From Candidatus Scybalocola faecigallinarum (GTDB lineage Bacteria; Bacillota; Clostridia; Lachnospirales; Lachnospiraceae): a DNA stretch of 64,000 bases. Shown here piece after piece: positions 7,581-16,781 of this stretch. The notes beneath the pieces are model-generated. The model worked only from the letters and a program-made list of their open reading frames with translations. It was not told the origin of the DNA and did no database searches. The stretch is from the NCBI GenBank assembly GCA_018711005.1, contig DVIT01000037.1, positions 1 through 64,000 on the forward strand, written 5' to 3'. A program made the position numbers and the translations under genes. Positions within the stretch are counted from its first letter, which is position 1. Every line of letters starts with the position of its first letter.

Positions 7581-10500
7581 TCCCAGCTGCTTATACAATT
7601 CTAATATTTCTTTATAATCCTTCCCGTAAATAAAATAATAATCGATCTGGTCCATGCCGTCGGTATACACATACGTGCCATACATGGAAATCCCGCAGCA
7701 CATAACGGTCCGTTCCCCGGCAACGGCAAGCCCGTAGTTCTTATCAGAAACAACCAGGGGCAGACGCATTTTCATGCCGCCAAAGCTAATGTACCTGGCT
7801 TTGTTATTCATCCGTTCCAGGTCATCGGGAAGGATACCTTTGGCATAAATTTTTTCATTTTTATCCCAGTCAAAATAATTCCATGTTTCAGGGAAAGGGC
7901 GGTCTGAAATGCGCCTTGGCATCCCGGGATCCTCACGCAGCAGCAGCTTTCCTTCCTTATTGAAAAACTGAAGGGCACCGGTCTTTTTGTCGATGCGCAC
8001 GGCAAGCTCCTGCGTTTCTGCCTGGATCAGGGATTTGCCAGCTCTGACTGTCCAGGATACAGGCGTCTCCGGTTCATAATCCCAAAAACTGCTTTTAAAC
8101 GGCATTGTGTCTCCCTGCTTAAACTGAATGCGGAAGATTTTAGCGTCCACAGGCGTTATACGCAGCGTTCCCAAGGCGCTTCCAAGATAAAGGCTTTTCT
8201 TCGTTTTCTTAATCTTTGAAATGGCCTGATGGGATAAGGCTGCGGCCTTCGGCCCGGCACCGGTATCCGCAGAATACTTTCCGCGGCTTATGGCGTTCCC
8301 CGGCGGGCAGGCCCCAAATTCATAAAGCGACGGATTCACCGGACGTTTGGATGTGTCCTTTATTACCCGCCTTGGAGCCGGAGCATTAACCGTCCCGGCG
8401 GCCTGTGCGTTAGCCGCTCCGGCGATCCCGGCGGCCTGGACGTTGGCGACGCCGGCTGACGGTTTCAGAGCCCCAGACAACTTTCCGCCGGCTGACGAGT
8501 CCGGGGCCGCCGCCTGCAACTTGCCGCCGGCTTGATCGCTGCCCCCGCCGGCTGACGGAACCGCCGTCGAGGCCGACGAATCCGGAACCGCCGCCGGGGC
8601 CGGGGCCTCCGGAGTTGCCGGCAGCGGCTCTGCTGCCGGCGGTGTTCCTGCTGCCGTTTTTGGCAGCTTAGGGGCTTTCTTTGGCAACGGGTCCTGTTTT
8701 TCCAAAAACGTCACCGGCTTTTTATCATTGGCCGGTTTGGCGATCAGGTCTGTCAGATCACCCTGATGGATCACGGCCATCTGGTGGAGGGCACGGGTAG
8801 CGGCCACATATAACAGCTTTACACTGGCATCCTCTGCCGGGTAATGGGCGGCAGACGGATCATACAAAACGACGCCGTCAAATTCCAGACCTTTGGTATA
8901 TTCCACAGACAGGACCATAACGCCTTGCGTAAACGTGGCAGTTTTAGGATCGCTGTCTGCCAATGTCATTTTTTTACCAAGACATGCAGTGACCTGGGCG
9001 GCCTGCTCATTGTCCCGGCAAACGACGGCGATGGTCTCCCGGCCTTCCTCCTGCCACTGCCGGATGATCTTCTCTGTCTCGAAAAGCATCTCCTCAGAGC
9101 TGCTGCACCGGAGAGTTGTTACCGGACTGCCGTGGCGGATCACCGGTTCCACCGGATAGATAGGAAAATTTCCATGGCGCAGGATCTGGGTTGCGAAGTT
9201 GGAAATTTCCACGGTATTGCGGTAGCTTTTTTTCAGGGTACAAAAACCGCTGCCGTCGGATGGGAGCATAAGGGTTTTCAGCTCCTCCCAGTCATTAAGG
9301 CCAAAGCCGTAATGGATATTTTGGGAAACATCCCCCATAATGGTGTAGCTGCAATCGGAAAGGCAGTATTTTAAAACATCATAGGCCATCATCCCAAAGT
9401 CCTGGGCCTCATCAATGATCACATGGCTGGCTTCCCGGATCCCGTCCGTTTCCTTGATCCGCTTATAAATATAGGCCAGCGCCGCCAGATCATAAAGATC
9501 ATAGGCATTTTTTGTGCATGGCACTGTTTTTCCCCCGGCAGCCTGAGTCTCCAAAAATTCCTCATAGACCTGAAAAATGGAGCCTTTCCAGACATTTCTC
9601 CCGAAATGCCACCGATACTGACGCACAAGAGCCTTGCGCTCCTGATCCGGATAGGTCACATATTTTCCCGCCAGCTCATTTTCCAGCTTTGACATAAGGA
9701 TGGCATTCAGCATATTGATCTTTTCCTGCATGGACAGGCCGCGGCGCTCCGCTATACAGCGGTCAATAGCCGCAGGATCCATAAGCAGCACCCCTGTCTT
9801 TTCCAGGCGCACTTCAGTCTTTGGAATGGCGGCCTGCTCATAGGCATTGCAAAAGTCCTGAAGCTCATAAAACCACTGGCTGCTGCCCTTTAAGGCCGCC
9901 GCTTCATCTACCGGGCGGACAGCGCAGGCGATGGGATCCCAGTCCTCATAAAGGAGCCGCACAAACAGCTGCTCCATAGTCATCTGGGTAACACCGTACA
10001 CATCCAGGTCCGGCAAGGCGCTGGTAATATAGTTCAGCAGGATTTCATTGCTGCCGATAATATAAAAGTCCTGGGGCCGGAAGTCTTCTTCATAATTATA
10101 TAAAATGTAGGAAATGCGGTGCATAGCCACGGTGGTTTTCCCGGAGCCTGCCACTCCCTGAACGATCAGATTCAGCTTGGGCGGCCTGCGGATAATGGCA
10201 TTTTGCTCCTGCTGGATCGTTGCAATAATCTCCCCCAGCACCGCGGTTTTATTTTTGGCCAGGTACTTTGTCAGCAGCGCATCATTGGCCACCACATCGG
10301 AATCATAAAAATCCAGCAGCTGGTCATTTTCAATTTCATACGTCCGTTTCCGGTGAAGATCCACTTCATAAACGCCTTCATTTTTGACCCGGTAGCTGCA
10401 CCGGCCGGAGGTATTCTCATAATAAATGGAAGCCACAGGTGCCCGCCAGTCGATAACAATAGGCTCCGACGGATCCAGGGAAATGCCCGAACGGCCTACA

Positions 10501-10832
10501 TAATAAGATTCCTCACAGGTCCGCCCCGAATCTTTAAAATCGATCCGGCCAAAATAAGGCTTTTTCCTGGCTTTCCGGCGCCGGATCAGGTCTCTGCGGC
10601 TTTGAGTAAACTGCACCTGGGTATTGCGCAGCATAGATAAGGCTTCCTTATCCTTAGGCCCGTAGGATTCCATCAGCTCATGAAGCTCTCCGGACAGCTT
10701 CGCCACTTCTTTTTCCGTTTTCGTCAGATTATCCTGGGCAATATTAATAATAATCTTTAATTGTTCTTCCTCAGCCTCCCGGCTCACGCCCGGAACGGGT
10801 CGGGGTGCTTTATGTTTTGTTTGCTCCTTCAT
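7578..10832 (-). CDS. HelD-like UvrD/Rep-type helicase with Pro/Ala-rich linker and C-terminal GH31-N-like (galactose-mutarotase-like) domain
   Basis: Walker A 'VQGVAGSGKTTVAMHRISYILYN', Walker B 'HVIIDEAQDFG', 'SYRNTVEISNFA'; C-terminus 'LAVRIDKKTGALQFFNKEGKLLL...GMDQIDYYFIYGKDYKEILELYKQLG'. Start moved to MKEQTKHK behind gaggtact. Confidence 0.9.
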   Translation of the reverse strand: MKEQTKHKAPRPVPGVSREAEEEQLKIIINIAQDNLTKTEKEVAKLSGELHELMESYGPKDKEALSMLRNTQVQFTQSRRDLIRRRKARKKPYFGRIDFKDSGRTCEESYYVGRSGISLDPSEPIVIDWRAPVASIYYENTSGRCSYRVKNEGVYEVDLHRKRTYEIENDQLLDFYDSDVVANDALLTKYLAKNKTAVLGEIIATIQQEQNAIIRRPPKLNLIVQGVAGSGKTTVAMHRISYILYNYEEDFRPQDFYIIGSNEILLNYITSALPDLDVYGVTQMTMEQLFVRLLYEDWDPIACAVRPVDEAAALKGSSQWFYELQDFCNAYEQAAIPKTEVRLEKTGVLLMDPAAIDRCIAERRGLSMQEKINMLNAILMSKLENELAGKYVTYPDQERKALVRQYRWHFGRNVWKGSIFQVYEEFLETQAAGGKTVPCTKNAYDLYDLAALAYIYKRIKETDGIREASHVIIDEAQDFGMMAYDVLKYCLSDCSYTIMGDVSQNIHYGFGLNDWEELKTLMLPSDGSGFCTLKKSYRNTVEISNFATQILRHGNFPIYPVEPVIRHGSPVTTLRCSSSEEMLFETEKIIRQWQEEGRETIAVVCRDNEQAAQVTACLGKKMTLADSDPKTATFTQGVMVLSVEYTKGLEFDGVVLYDPSAAHYPAEDASVKLLYVAATRALHQMAVIHQGDLTDLIAKPANDKKPVTFLEKQDPLPKKAPKLPKTAAGTPPAAEPLPATPEAPAPAAVPDSSASTAVPSAGGGSDQAGGKLQAAAPDSSAGGKLSGALKPSAGVANVQAAGIAGAANAQAAGTVNAPAPRRVIKDTSKRPVNPSLYEFGACPPGNAISRGKYSADTGAGPKAAALSHQAISKIKKTKKSLYLGSALGTLRITPVDAKIFRIQFKQGDTMPFKSSFWDYEPETPVSWTVRAGKSLIQAETQELAVRIDKKTGALQFFNKEGKLLLREDPGMPRRISDRPFPETWNYFDWDKNEKIYAKGILPDDLERMNNKARYISFGGMKMRLPLVVSDKNYGLAVAGERTVMCCGISMYGTYVYTDGMDQIDYYFIYGKDYKEILELYKQLG

Positions 10833-10854
10833 AGTACCTCTTAATAACAAAACT

Positions 10855-10880
10855 AAGGGGGCAAAAACCTTTGCCCCCAT
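10855..10880 (-). terminator. Intrinsic terminator after corA
   Basis: gggggcaaa/tttgccccc stem followed by a T-rich tract on the minus strand. Confidence 0.75.
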
Positions 10881-10916
10881 AATGTGCCGCACCGCCTGCC
10901 ATGGCATGGTTAAAAA

Positions 10917-11867
10917 TCAGTGGAACATATCTTTCTTTATAAAAATGATGGTTGCAATAATACAGGCGGCTACAGCTACAATGGTGGGGAACCACCAGAT
11001 TGCGACCGGCAGGCCTGTTACGTTCATGCCGTAAAAACTGAATATAATATTAGGAATGGCCATGACAATAGTGATTACCGTCAGCACTTTCATGACAATA
11101 TTCAGGTTATTTGAAATCACTGAAGCAAAGGCATCCATCGTCCCGGAAAGAATATTGGAATAAATATTACACATCTCCATAGCCTGATGAATCTCGATCA
11201 GCACATCTTCCAAAAGTTCCTCGTCATCCGCATAAAGCTTGATCAGCTTACCCCGGGTGATCTTCATCAGCGTCACCTCATCCGCCTTTAGTGATGTTGA
11301 AAAGTAAACCAGGGACTTTTCCAGACCAAGCATCTGGATCAGCTCTTTATTCTGCATGGATTTATGAAGCTGTTGCTCAGTAAAAGAGGACAGACGGTCA
11401 ATCTCACGCAGACAGACCAGATAGCGCTGTGAAATCCGGAATAAAAGTGTCAGCAAAAACCTTGTTTTCATCTGGGTATGGACGCCTTTGACCTTGCCGC
11501 TTTCCATATCCTGGATACTGATATTCTCATACAATGAGATCGTAATAATATATCCTTTCATTAAAACAATACCAATGGGCATAGTTGAATATTGCAGTGC
11601 GATCTTTCCATAATATTCATTCGTCTTTTCCGTACAGGGACAATCTATGATCACCAGTGTCTGATCCGATTCATCATCGTAATCGATATGTGAACTTTCT
11701 TCTTCATCCAGTGATGCCTGGACAAACTCCGGTATAACGCCTATTTCCCGGATTAAATACGCTTTTTCCTCCTCTGTAGGAGCAACAACGTTGACCCAGC
11801 TCCCGGCCTGCAAGGTATCGATCTTTTGGATCTGATCGCCAAAAGTTTTGTACATCGTTATCATCAT
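10917..11867 (-). CDS. corA: CorA family divalent cation transporter
   Basis: C-terminal two-TM region with 'FYGMNVTGLP' (GMN motif). Confidence 0.93.
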   Translation of the reverse strand: MMITMYKTFGDQIQKIDTLQAGSWVNVVAPTEEEKAYLIREIGVIPEFVQASLDEEESSHIDYDDESDQTLVIIDCPCTEKTNEYYGKIALQYSTMPIGIVLMKGYIITISLYENISIQDMESGKVKGVHTQMKTRFLLTLLFRISQRYLVCLREIDRLSSFTEQQLHKSMQNKELIQMLGLEKSLVYFSTSLKADEVTLMKITRGKLIKLYADDEELLEDVLIEIHQAMEMCNIYSNILSGTMDAFASVISNNLNIVMKVLTVITIVMAIPNIIFSFYGMNVTGLPVAIWWFPTIVAVAACIIATIIFIKKDMFH

Positions 11868-11896
11868 CGTCTCCTCCTTTTAATGTTTTATACAGA

Positions 11897-11928
11897 AGAA
11901 AAGCCTGGTTATAAAAAATAACCAGGCA
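11897..11928 (-). terminator. Intrinsic terminator between the Crp/Fnr regulator and corA
   Basis: gcctggtta...taaccaggc stem followed by TTTTCTTC on the minus strand. Confidence 0.7.
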
Positions 11929-12087
11929 CACCTGTCAACATATCTGACTGGTGCCGGAATGTGTTCCGGCATGTCCTGCGTAATTCGACCATATAAGTAC
12001 GAGTTCGCATTTCTTATTAAATTATAATATGGATTCCAGTTGTATGTCAACAAATTATTTCATTAAAACTTCCCCCCTGAGGATACT

Positions 12088-12846
12088 CTATACAGACACG
12101 CTATCATTATCCGCATTACTCCGCATTCCCAACGTACAATGGGCCAGCAGCTTTTCAGGATCCAGCACTGTGATCCGCTTGCGGGATGTATCCAAAACAG
12201 CTTCCTTTTTAAGTATTTTTATGGACCGTTCCATCTGAGCCTGAGACGCACCGGCAATATTGGCCAATTCTGTCTGGGACAAAGGGATCTGATCCTTTGA
12301 AGGATGGATTTTGGTCAAATACAAATATAAAATATCGCAGATCCGTGTAAGACATGGCTCGAAAGTCTGATTGATCGTATCAAAAAACATATATCCGATA
12401 AAGTCGCAGTTTTCTCTTAACAGCTCTCCCGCAAAATCTCCGTTTTCCCGGGCAATCCTTTTTAATGTGGGATACGGGATTTTAAAGACATGGATGTCCG
12501 TCATGGCCTGAAGTATCATTTCATACTCGACTCTGAACTCATGAATTTCAACGCCTATGGGAAAAACAGTTCCGGGGCCAAAAAAATTTAATGATTTTTT
12601 TCCCTGATCATGTCCCAGAGAAAGATGTATAATTCCGCTTTTTATAAAATATGCCGTATTATTGATCTCGCCATATCTTGTCAAATATTCCCCTTTTTCC
12701 ATGTTCATTTCCTGAACATCATATTTTCTGATCATATCTTCAAATTCACTGAGATAGTTTGCAAGATAAATGCTTGGAATTAAATGGGGCGCTTCTTTGA
12801 TCATATCCATACCTCTGAAAATGGTGAAAGAACCGTGATAATACAA
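12088..12846 (-). CDS. Crp/Fnr family transcriptional regulator
   Basis: cNMP-like domain plus C-terminal HTH 'LSQTELANIAGASQAQMERSIKILKKEAVLD'. Confidence 0.88.
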   Translation of the reverse strand: MYYHGSFTIFRGMDMIKEAPHLIPSIYLANYLSEFEDMIRKYDVQEMNMEKGEYLTRYGEINNTAYFIKSGIIHLSLGHDQGKKSLNFFGPGTVFPIGVEIHEFRVEYEMILQAMTDIHVFKIPYPTLKRIARENGDFAGELLRENCDFIGYMFFDTINQTFEPCLTRICDILYLYLTKIHPSKDQIPLSQTELANIAGASQAQMERSIKILKKEAVLDTSRKRITVLDPEKLLAHCTLGMRSNADNDSVSV

Positions 12847-12878
12847 AACCCGTAAACAAAATGTTTACGGGTTTTTCA
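12845..12878. terminator. Intrinsic terminator-like hairpin downstream of tRNA-Asn
   Basis: aaaacccgtaaac...gtttacgggttttt. Confidence 0.8.
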
Positions 12879-12880
12879 TG

Positions 12881-12953
12881 CTCCCCCTGCCGGGCTCGAA
12901 CCAGCGACACTTCGGTTAACAGCCGAATGCTCTACCGACTGAGCTAAGGAGGA
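12881..12953 (-). tRNA. tRNA-Asn(GTT)
   Basis: Minus strand TCCTCCTTAGCTCAGTCGGTAGAGCATTCGGCTGTTAACCGAAGTGTCGCTGGTTCGAGCCCGGCAGGGGGAG folds as a cloverleaf with anticodon GTT; CCA not encoded. Confidence 0.95.
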
Positions 12954-13020
12954 ATATGCATATATCTTATTCCTTTTCCGCAAATTTGTCAAGGGTAAAT
13001 TTTTTCCTTATTTTGTGACT

Positions 13021-13135
13021 GGGATATACCGTTACTATTCACAGCCGTTTCATACCTGGAGCAGACGCATTGTGCTTGCACAAAAGCACCTGCTGCCAGG
13101 TATGAAACAGAGCTGTGAATAGTACCGATATGCCC
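13021..13135. repeat. Long imperfect inverted repeat (hairpin element)
   Basis: Arms gttactattcacagccgtttcatacctggagcag / ctgctgccaggtatgaaacagagctgtgaatagtac with an inner hairpin. Confidence 0.85.
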
Positions 13136-13191
13136 GGCCACAGTTTTGCCAGCGAAACGGGTCCATGGAATGCCCTATTGGATCCATGCCT

Positions 13192-14838
13192 TTAGTCTAC
13201 CGGCTTTGTCTCGTCTGCAATATATTCAAAGAAATCAAAATCCGCATAATGGCGGTGCAGCATCCGGTCTGCGCAGGTCAGGCCTACCATGGTGCCGGTA
13301 AACTCGCCGTATTGGCAATATTCATCAGAAAACTTTGCCGTAGCAAAGATCCGTCCGATCTTTGTATAGTGCTCACCGTCATAGCTCCACTCAAACCAGC
13401 AGCGCCGTCCCCGGATCCACAGCCGCAGATAAATGGGGCGATCCTCCACAGCAATCCTTGTATTAAGGTATTCGGTCTTTACGCCATTTTCCAGCTGGAC
13501 AATGGACAATGCGCTGCCTTTTAAGGTTTCGCTGTAGTATTTCCGCAGATTAATATAATTCATGTTGTCATAATAAAGGATCAGTCCGGCGCTGTGCTGG
13601 TAAACTTCCGGAACAAACTCCATCTTTGTGGTGATCCGGGCATAAACGCTGGTCAGCTTCCGGGCAAGGATACTGACACGGTTTTGGGACGTTCTGGACT
13701 CCTGGCCCCGGATACGCACATAGCCGGGACGGGCCGTTACATCCGCAAATGAGGAAGGCATGATCCTTGGCGCATAATACCAATTTCCCAAAGTTTCGCT
13801 GTCAAAATCGTCAAAATCCGGAATCTTTGGCAAAATACACTCCGGCAGGCTGCTTTCCGGCGTTTCAAGCTGGGCCATACAGTCCCCGGAAGCGCTGCGC
13901 AGCCATCCGTCCTTTGTCCACTCCATTTTCTGAATGGCCGTTTCACGCCCCAAAGTACAGGAAAGCTCCGGAACAAAGGGCCGTGACGTATGAAAGACTA
14001 AGTAAACTTCCCCGGTCTGGGTCATCACATAGCTGCCATGGCCGGCCTTTTGAAGCACTGACTGGGGATTATAATATTTCGGTTTAAGATGATCCGGGTC
14101 ATGGCGTTCATAAGATACTCCGGGCACTGATGTAAGAATAGGATTCTGAGGATCCTTTTCATATGGCCCCCACACATCTTTTGCCCTGCCCATGGTCACG
14201 CAGTGGTTGTATCCGGTGCCGCCTTCTGCGCACATAATATAATAATAGCCGTTATGCTTTGTCAAATGAGGCGCTTCGATGCACCCCCTGTCCGTACCGC
14301 CCCGCCAGATCCGCTTCGGGTATCCGATAATGGCCTTCTTTTGGGGGGAATACTCTGCCATGCAAATGGCGCCGGGTTTTTCGTAGCCTTCCCTTGTTTC
14401 CCATTCCAGGGAAACAATGTACTTCCTTCCATCGTCATCATGGAGGATCGACGCATCAAAACCAGCGGAATGAAGATATACCGGCTCGCTCCATGGCCCC
14501 CGGATATCTTTGGCCGTGATCAGGTAATTATCCACATCAAAATATCTGGCATTCATAGAGTTCATAATGCCGTAAACCACATAAAACAGATCTTCTGATT
14601 CACAGTAGGTCAGGCAGGGCGCCCATATGCCCTTGGCCGAAGGCAGTTTTTTCAGATCTGCTTTTGCATCATCTGTGATCACATGGGTGTAAAGCTCCCA
14701 GTGCTTTAAGTCCCGGGAATGGTAGACCGGAAGTCCGGGCATCCATTCAAAGGAGGACACCATAAGATAATAGTCCTCCCCTTTCCGGCATATGCATGGA
14801 TCCGGGTTAAAGCCCGGGATTATGGGATTTTTGATCAT
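13192..14838 (-). CDS. Glycoside hydrolase family 43 (beta-xylosidase/arabinofuranosidase-like)
   Basis: 'NPIIPGFNPDPCICRKGEDYYLMVSSFEWMPGLPVYHSRDLKHWE' GH43 start plus C-terminal beta-sandwich. Confidence 0.95.
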   Translation of the reverse strand: MIKNPIIPGFNPDPCICRKGEDYYLMVSSFEWMPGLPVYHSRDLKHWELYTHVITDDAKADLKKLPSAKGIWAPCLTYCESEDLFYVVYGIMNSMNARYFDVDNYLITAKDIRGPWSEPVYLHSAGFDASILHDDDGRKYIVSLEWETREGYEKPGAICMAEYSPQKKAIIGYPKRIWRGGTDRGCIEAPHLTKHNGYYYIMCAEGGTGYNHCVTMGRAKDVWGPYEKDPQNPILTSVPGVSYERHDPDHLKPKYYNPQSVLQKAGHGSYVMTQTGEVYLVFHTSRPFVPELSCTLGRETAIQKMEWTKDGWLRSASGDCMAQLETPESSLPECILPKIPDFDDFDSETLGNWYYAPRIMPSSFADVTARPGYVRIRGQESRTSQNRVSILARKLTSVYARITTKMEFVPEVYQHSAGLILYYDNMNYINLRKYYSETLKGSALSIVQLENGVKTEYLNTRIAVEDRPIYLRLWIRGRRCWFEWSYDGEHYTKIGRIFATAKFSDEYCQYGEFTGTMVGLTCADRMLHRHYADFDFFEYIADETKPVD

Positions 14839-14932
14839 ACTTCTTCTCCTCTTTCATATGTAATACCGCCGCCCCTCCAGCGTGGATGACGCCGCTTCAA
14901 GCACCACAACTCCTGCGGCTGCGGCGGATGCC

Positions 14933-16093
14933 TTATAATGAAAACCATCCAAAATCAGAGCAGCGGCCCACATCCCAGCTGTCCCAGCCGACCCAGCCGG
15001 ATGTATTAACGGTGTCGATCAAAAGCTTGTAGCTCCAGAAGAAATGACCGCTGCCGGATTTCCAGGCCTCTAACTGGGCTTTACACAAAGCCGTATAGAT
15101 TTCCTTTTTGCGATCAGCGCCGATCACATCCTGAGACATGCCTTCCACACCGTTAAGAACAGACTGTCCGCCCCTGGTATCATGGCCCACGGCCAGGGAA
15201 TTAAACAGGCACCACTCTCCGCAGACAACCGGAAAATATTGCTGCATTTCCTTAATATCCTCTCCAAGAGATTGAATATACTGAATATATCCTTCCACCG
15301 TCTGAGGGCAGCCCTTCATTTCCGCTACCATTAAATACTGGTGGGTATCCAAAACAACGTTTTTATACTTATCCTCACGCATAAAGTCCTTCCAGGCTTT
15401 CAGACGGAAAGCATCATGGATGACTACATACTTATCCTCGGGCATGTATTTCCGGATCCGGTCATAGGCATCCAAATAAAACCGGCGGATAAATTCCATG
15501 GTATTAGGCTTTGACCCCCTGGCCTTTTCAGGGTCCGCAGGGGGATAACGCTTCTCAACATTCATGCCTTCCCACATATCTTCCAGGATCGGCTCATTGA
15601 TCAGCTCAATGCCCCAAAGGCCTTCCCGTGTCCCGTATCTTTGGGCCAGCCGCTCAAGAACCGTCAGCTCAAACTCCACTTCCTCCGGTTCCTGGGACCA
15701 TTTGCACACGCCGCTGATGCCCCCGTTATCAAAACCGTTCTGACTGTCCGGCGCGGTATGAAGGTCAATAAGGATCTTCAGGCCATACTTTTCTGCCCAG
15801 TTAAACGCATGATCCAGTTCTTCCACACAGCCGATAAAGGGCGGACGGTCGCCAAAAATAAAATAAGGCACCGGAATACGCACCGTATCAAACCCCATCG
15901 CCTTGATCCTTGTAAAATCCCGCTCAGTAATATACTCTGACCTGTGGATCTTAATACGGGCCTCATAAGCTTCCCTGGACAGCTGGGTGGGAAGATAATA
16001 CTCATCTTCCGCCGTTGTCCCGGCAAAAAGCCCCGGGCTCATCCACTTTTCCAGAACAAGCCAATTTCCCAGATTCACTCCATTAACATACAT
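14933..16093 (-). CDS. Glycoside hydrolase family 5 (exo-1,3-beta-glucanase-like)
   Basis: 'GVNLGNWLVLEKWM', 'GFDTVRIPVPYF', 'GIELINEPI' acid/base Glu. Confidence 0.88.
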   Translation of the reverse strand: MYVNGVNLGNWLVLEKWMSPGLFAGTTAEDEYYLPTQLSREAYEARIKIHRSEYITERDFTRIKAMGFDTVRIPVPYFIFGDRPPFIGCVEELDHAFNWAEKYGLKILIDLHTAPDSQNGFDNGGISGVCKWSQEPEEVEFELTVLERLAQRYGTREGLWGIELINEPILEDMWEGMNVEKRYPPADPEKARGSKPNTMEFIRRFYLDAYDRIRKYMPEDKYVVIHDAFRLKAWKDFMREDKYKNVVLDTHQYLMVAEMKGCPQTVEGYIQYIQSLGEDIKEMQQYFPVVCGEWCLFNSLAVGHDTRGGQSVLNGVEGMSQDVIGADRKKEIYTALCKAQLEAWKSGSGHFFWSYKLLIDTVNTSGWVGWDSWDVGRCSDFGWFSL

Positions 16094-16256
16094 AATATCA
16101 CGTTCCTTCTCTTAATAATCATTCCAGGCAATGGCAATTCAAAGCCATGCTTTTTCATGCAGGTACAAAAACATGGCCTTTTGCCCCTGATAGGATCATT
16201 CTATCAAAAAGTCACAAAAAAATATATCACATTCCCAATATGTATATCACTTTTAG

Positions 16257-16301
16257 TAACTATTCAGCCATGCATCCCAGCGGGCATGGCTGAATAGTTA
16301 C
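16257..16301. repeat. Perfect inverted repeat with 18-bp arms
   Basis: gtaactattcagccatgc ... gcatggctgaatagttac. Confidence 0.9.
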
Positions 16302-16316
16302 CTTTTCACAGCCAAA

Positions 16317-16359
16317 AATAAAGCCCTGCTTTGATACTTTTTCAAAGCAGGGCTTTATC
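16317..16359 (-). terminator. Hairpin overlapping the stop codon of the small membrane protein
   Basis: ataaagccctgctttga / tcaaagcagggctttat. Confidence 0.75.
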
Positions 16360-16570
16360 CCCAGAAGATCACCATTAATGCTACAATAAGCCCGAGGCCC
16401 ACAATAAATGCAAGACCGATGAGCAGAGCGCTGGACAAAGCGCCAAGGATCACCCACCGCCGTTCCTTTGGGGTGAGATCTGTGTTGGGGATCATTTTCG
16501 GTCCGGAATCTTCCTCCGGCTCGCCTTCATCATAGAATTTTACAGGATCTTCGTCATATTGATCTCTCAT
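16355..16570 (-). CDS. Small membrane protein, acidic N-terminus and one hydrophobic C-terminal segment
   Basis: 71-aa ORF with 'RRWVILGALSSALLIGLAFIVGLGLIVALMVIFWG'. Confidence 0.65.
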   Translation of the reverse strand: MRDQYDEDPVKFYDEGEPEEDSGPKMIPNTDLTPKERRWVILGALSSALLIGLAFIVGLGLIVALMVIFWG

Positions 16571-16713
16571 AATGGCTCCTTTTCGGTGTTTTGCGGATCT
16601 GTTTAAACTTATGATACCCCGGATCGCTCCGTGCTATCGCACTCTCGCGATCCTAAAAACACCTCAAATCCGCTCATTTTTCTGCGAAAAATGGCTTCTT
16701 TTCGGTGTTTTGC

Positions 16714-16768
16714 GGGTCAAGCAGACATGCTTTTTCATGCAAGCATGAAAAGCATGTCTGTTTGACCC
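16714..16768 (-). terminator. Long hairpin downstream of the opp operon (terminator-like/mRNA 3' end)
   Basis: gggtcaagcagacatgctttttcatgc / gcatgaaaagcatgtctgtttgaccc. Confidence 0.7.
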
Positions 16769-16781
16769 TGGTATCATCACA

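Noticed and set aside
11930-12087. Mg2+-sensing (M-box) riboswitch upstream of corA
   Set aside because: Only simple hairpins (gccggaatgtgttccggc and the terminator) are visible; no M-box consensus could be recognised by eye.
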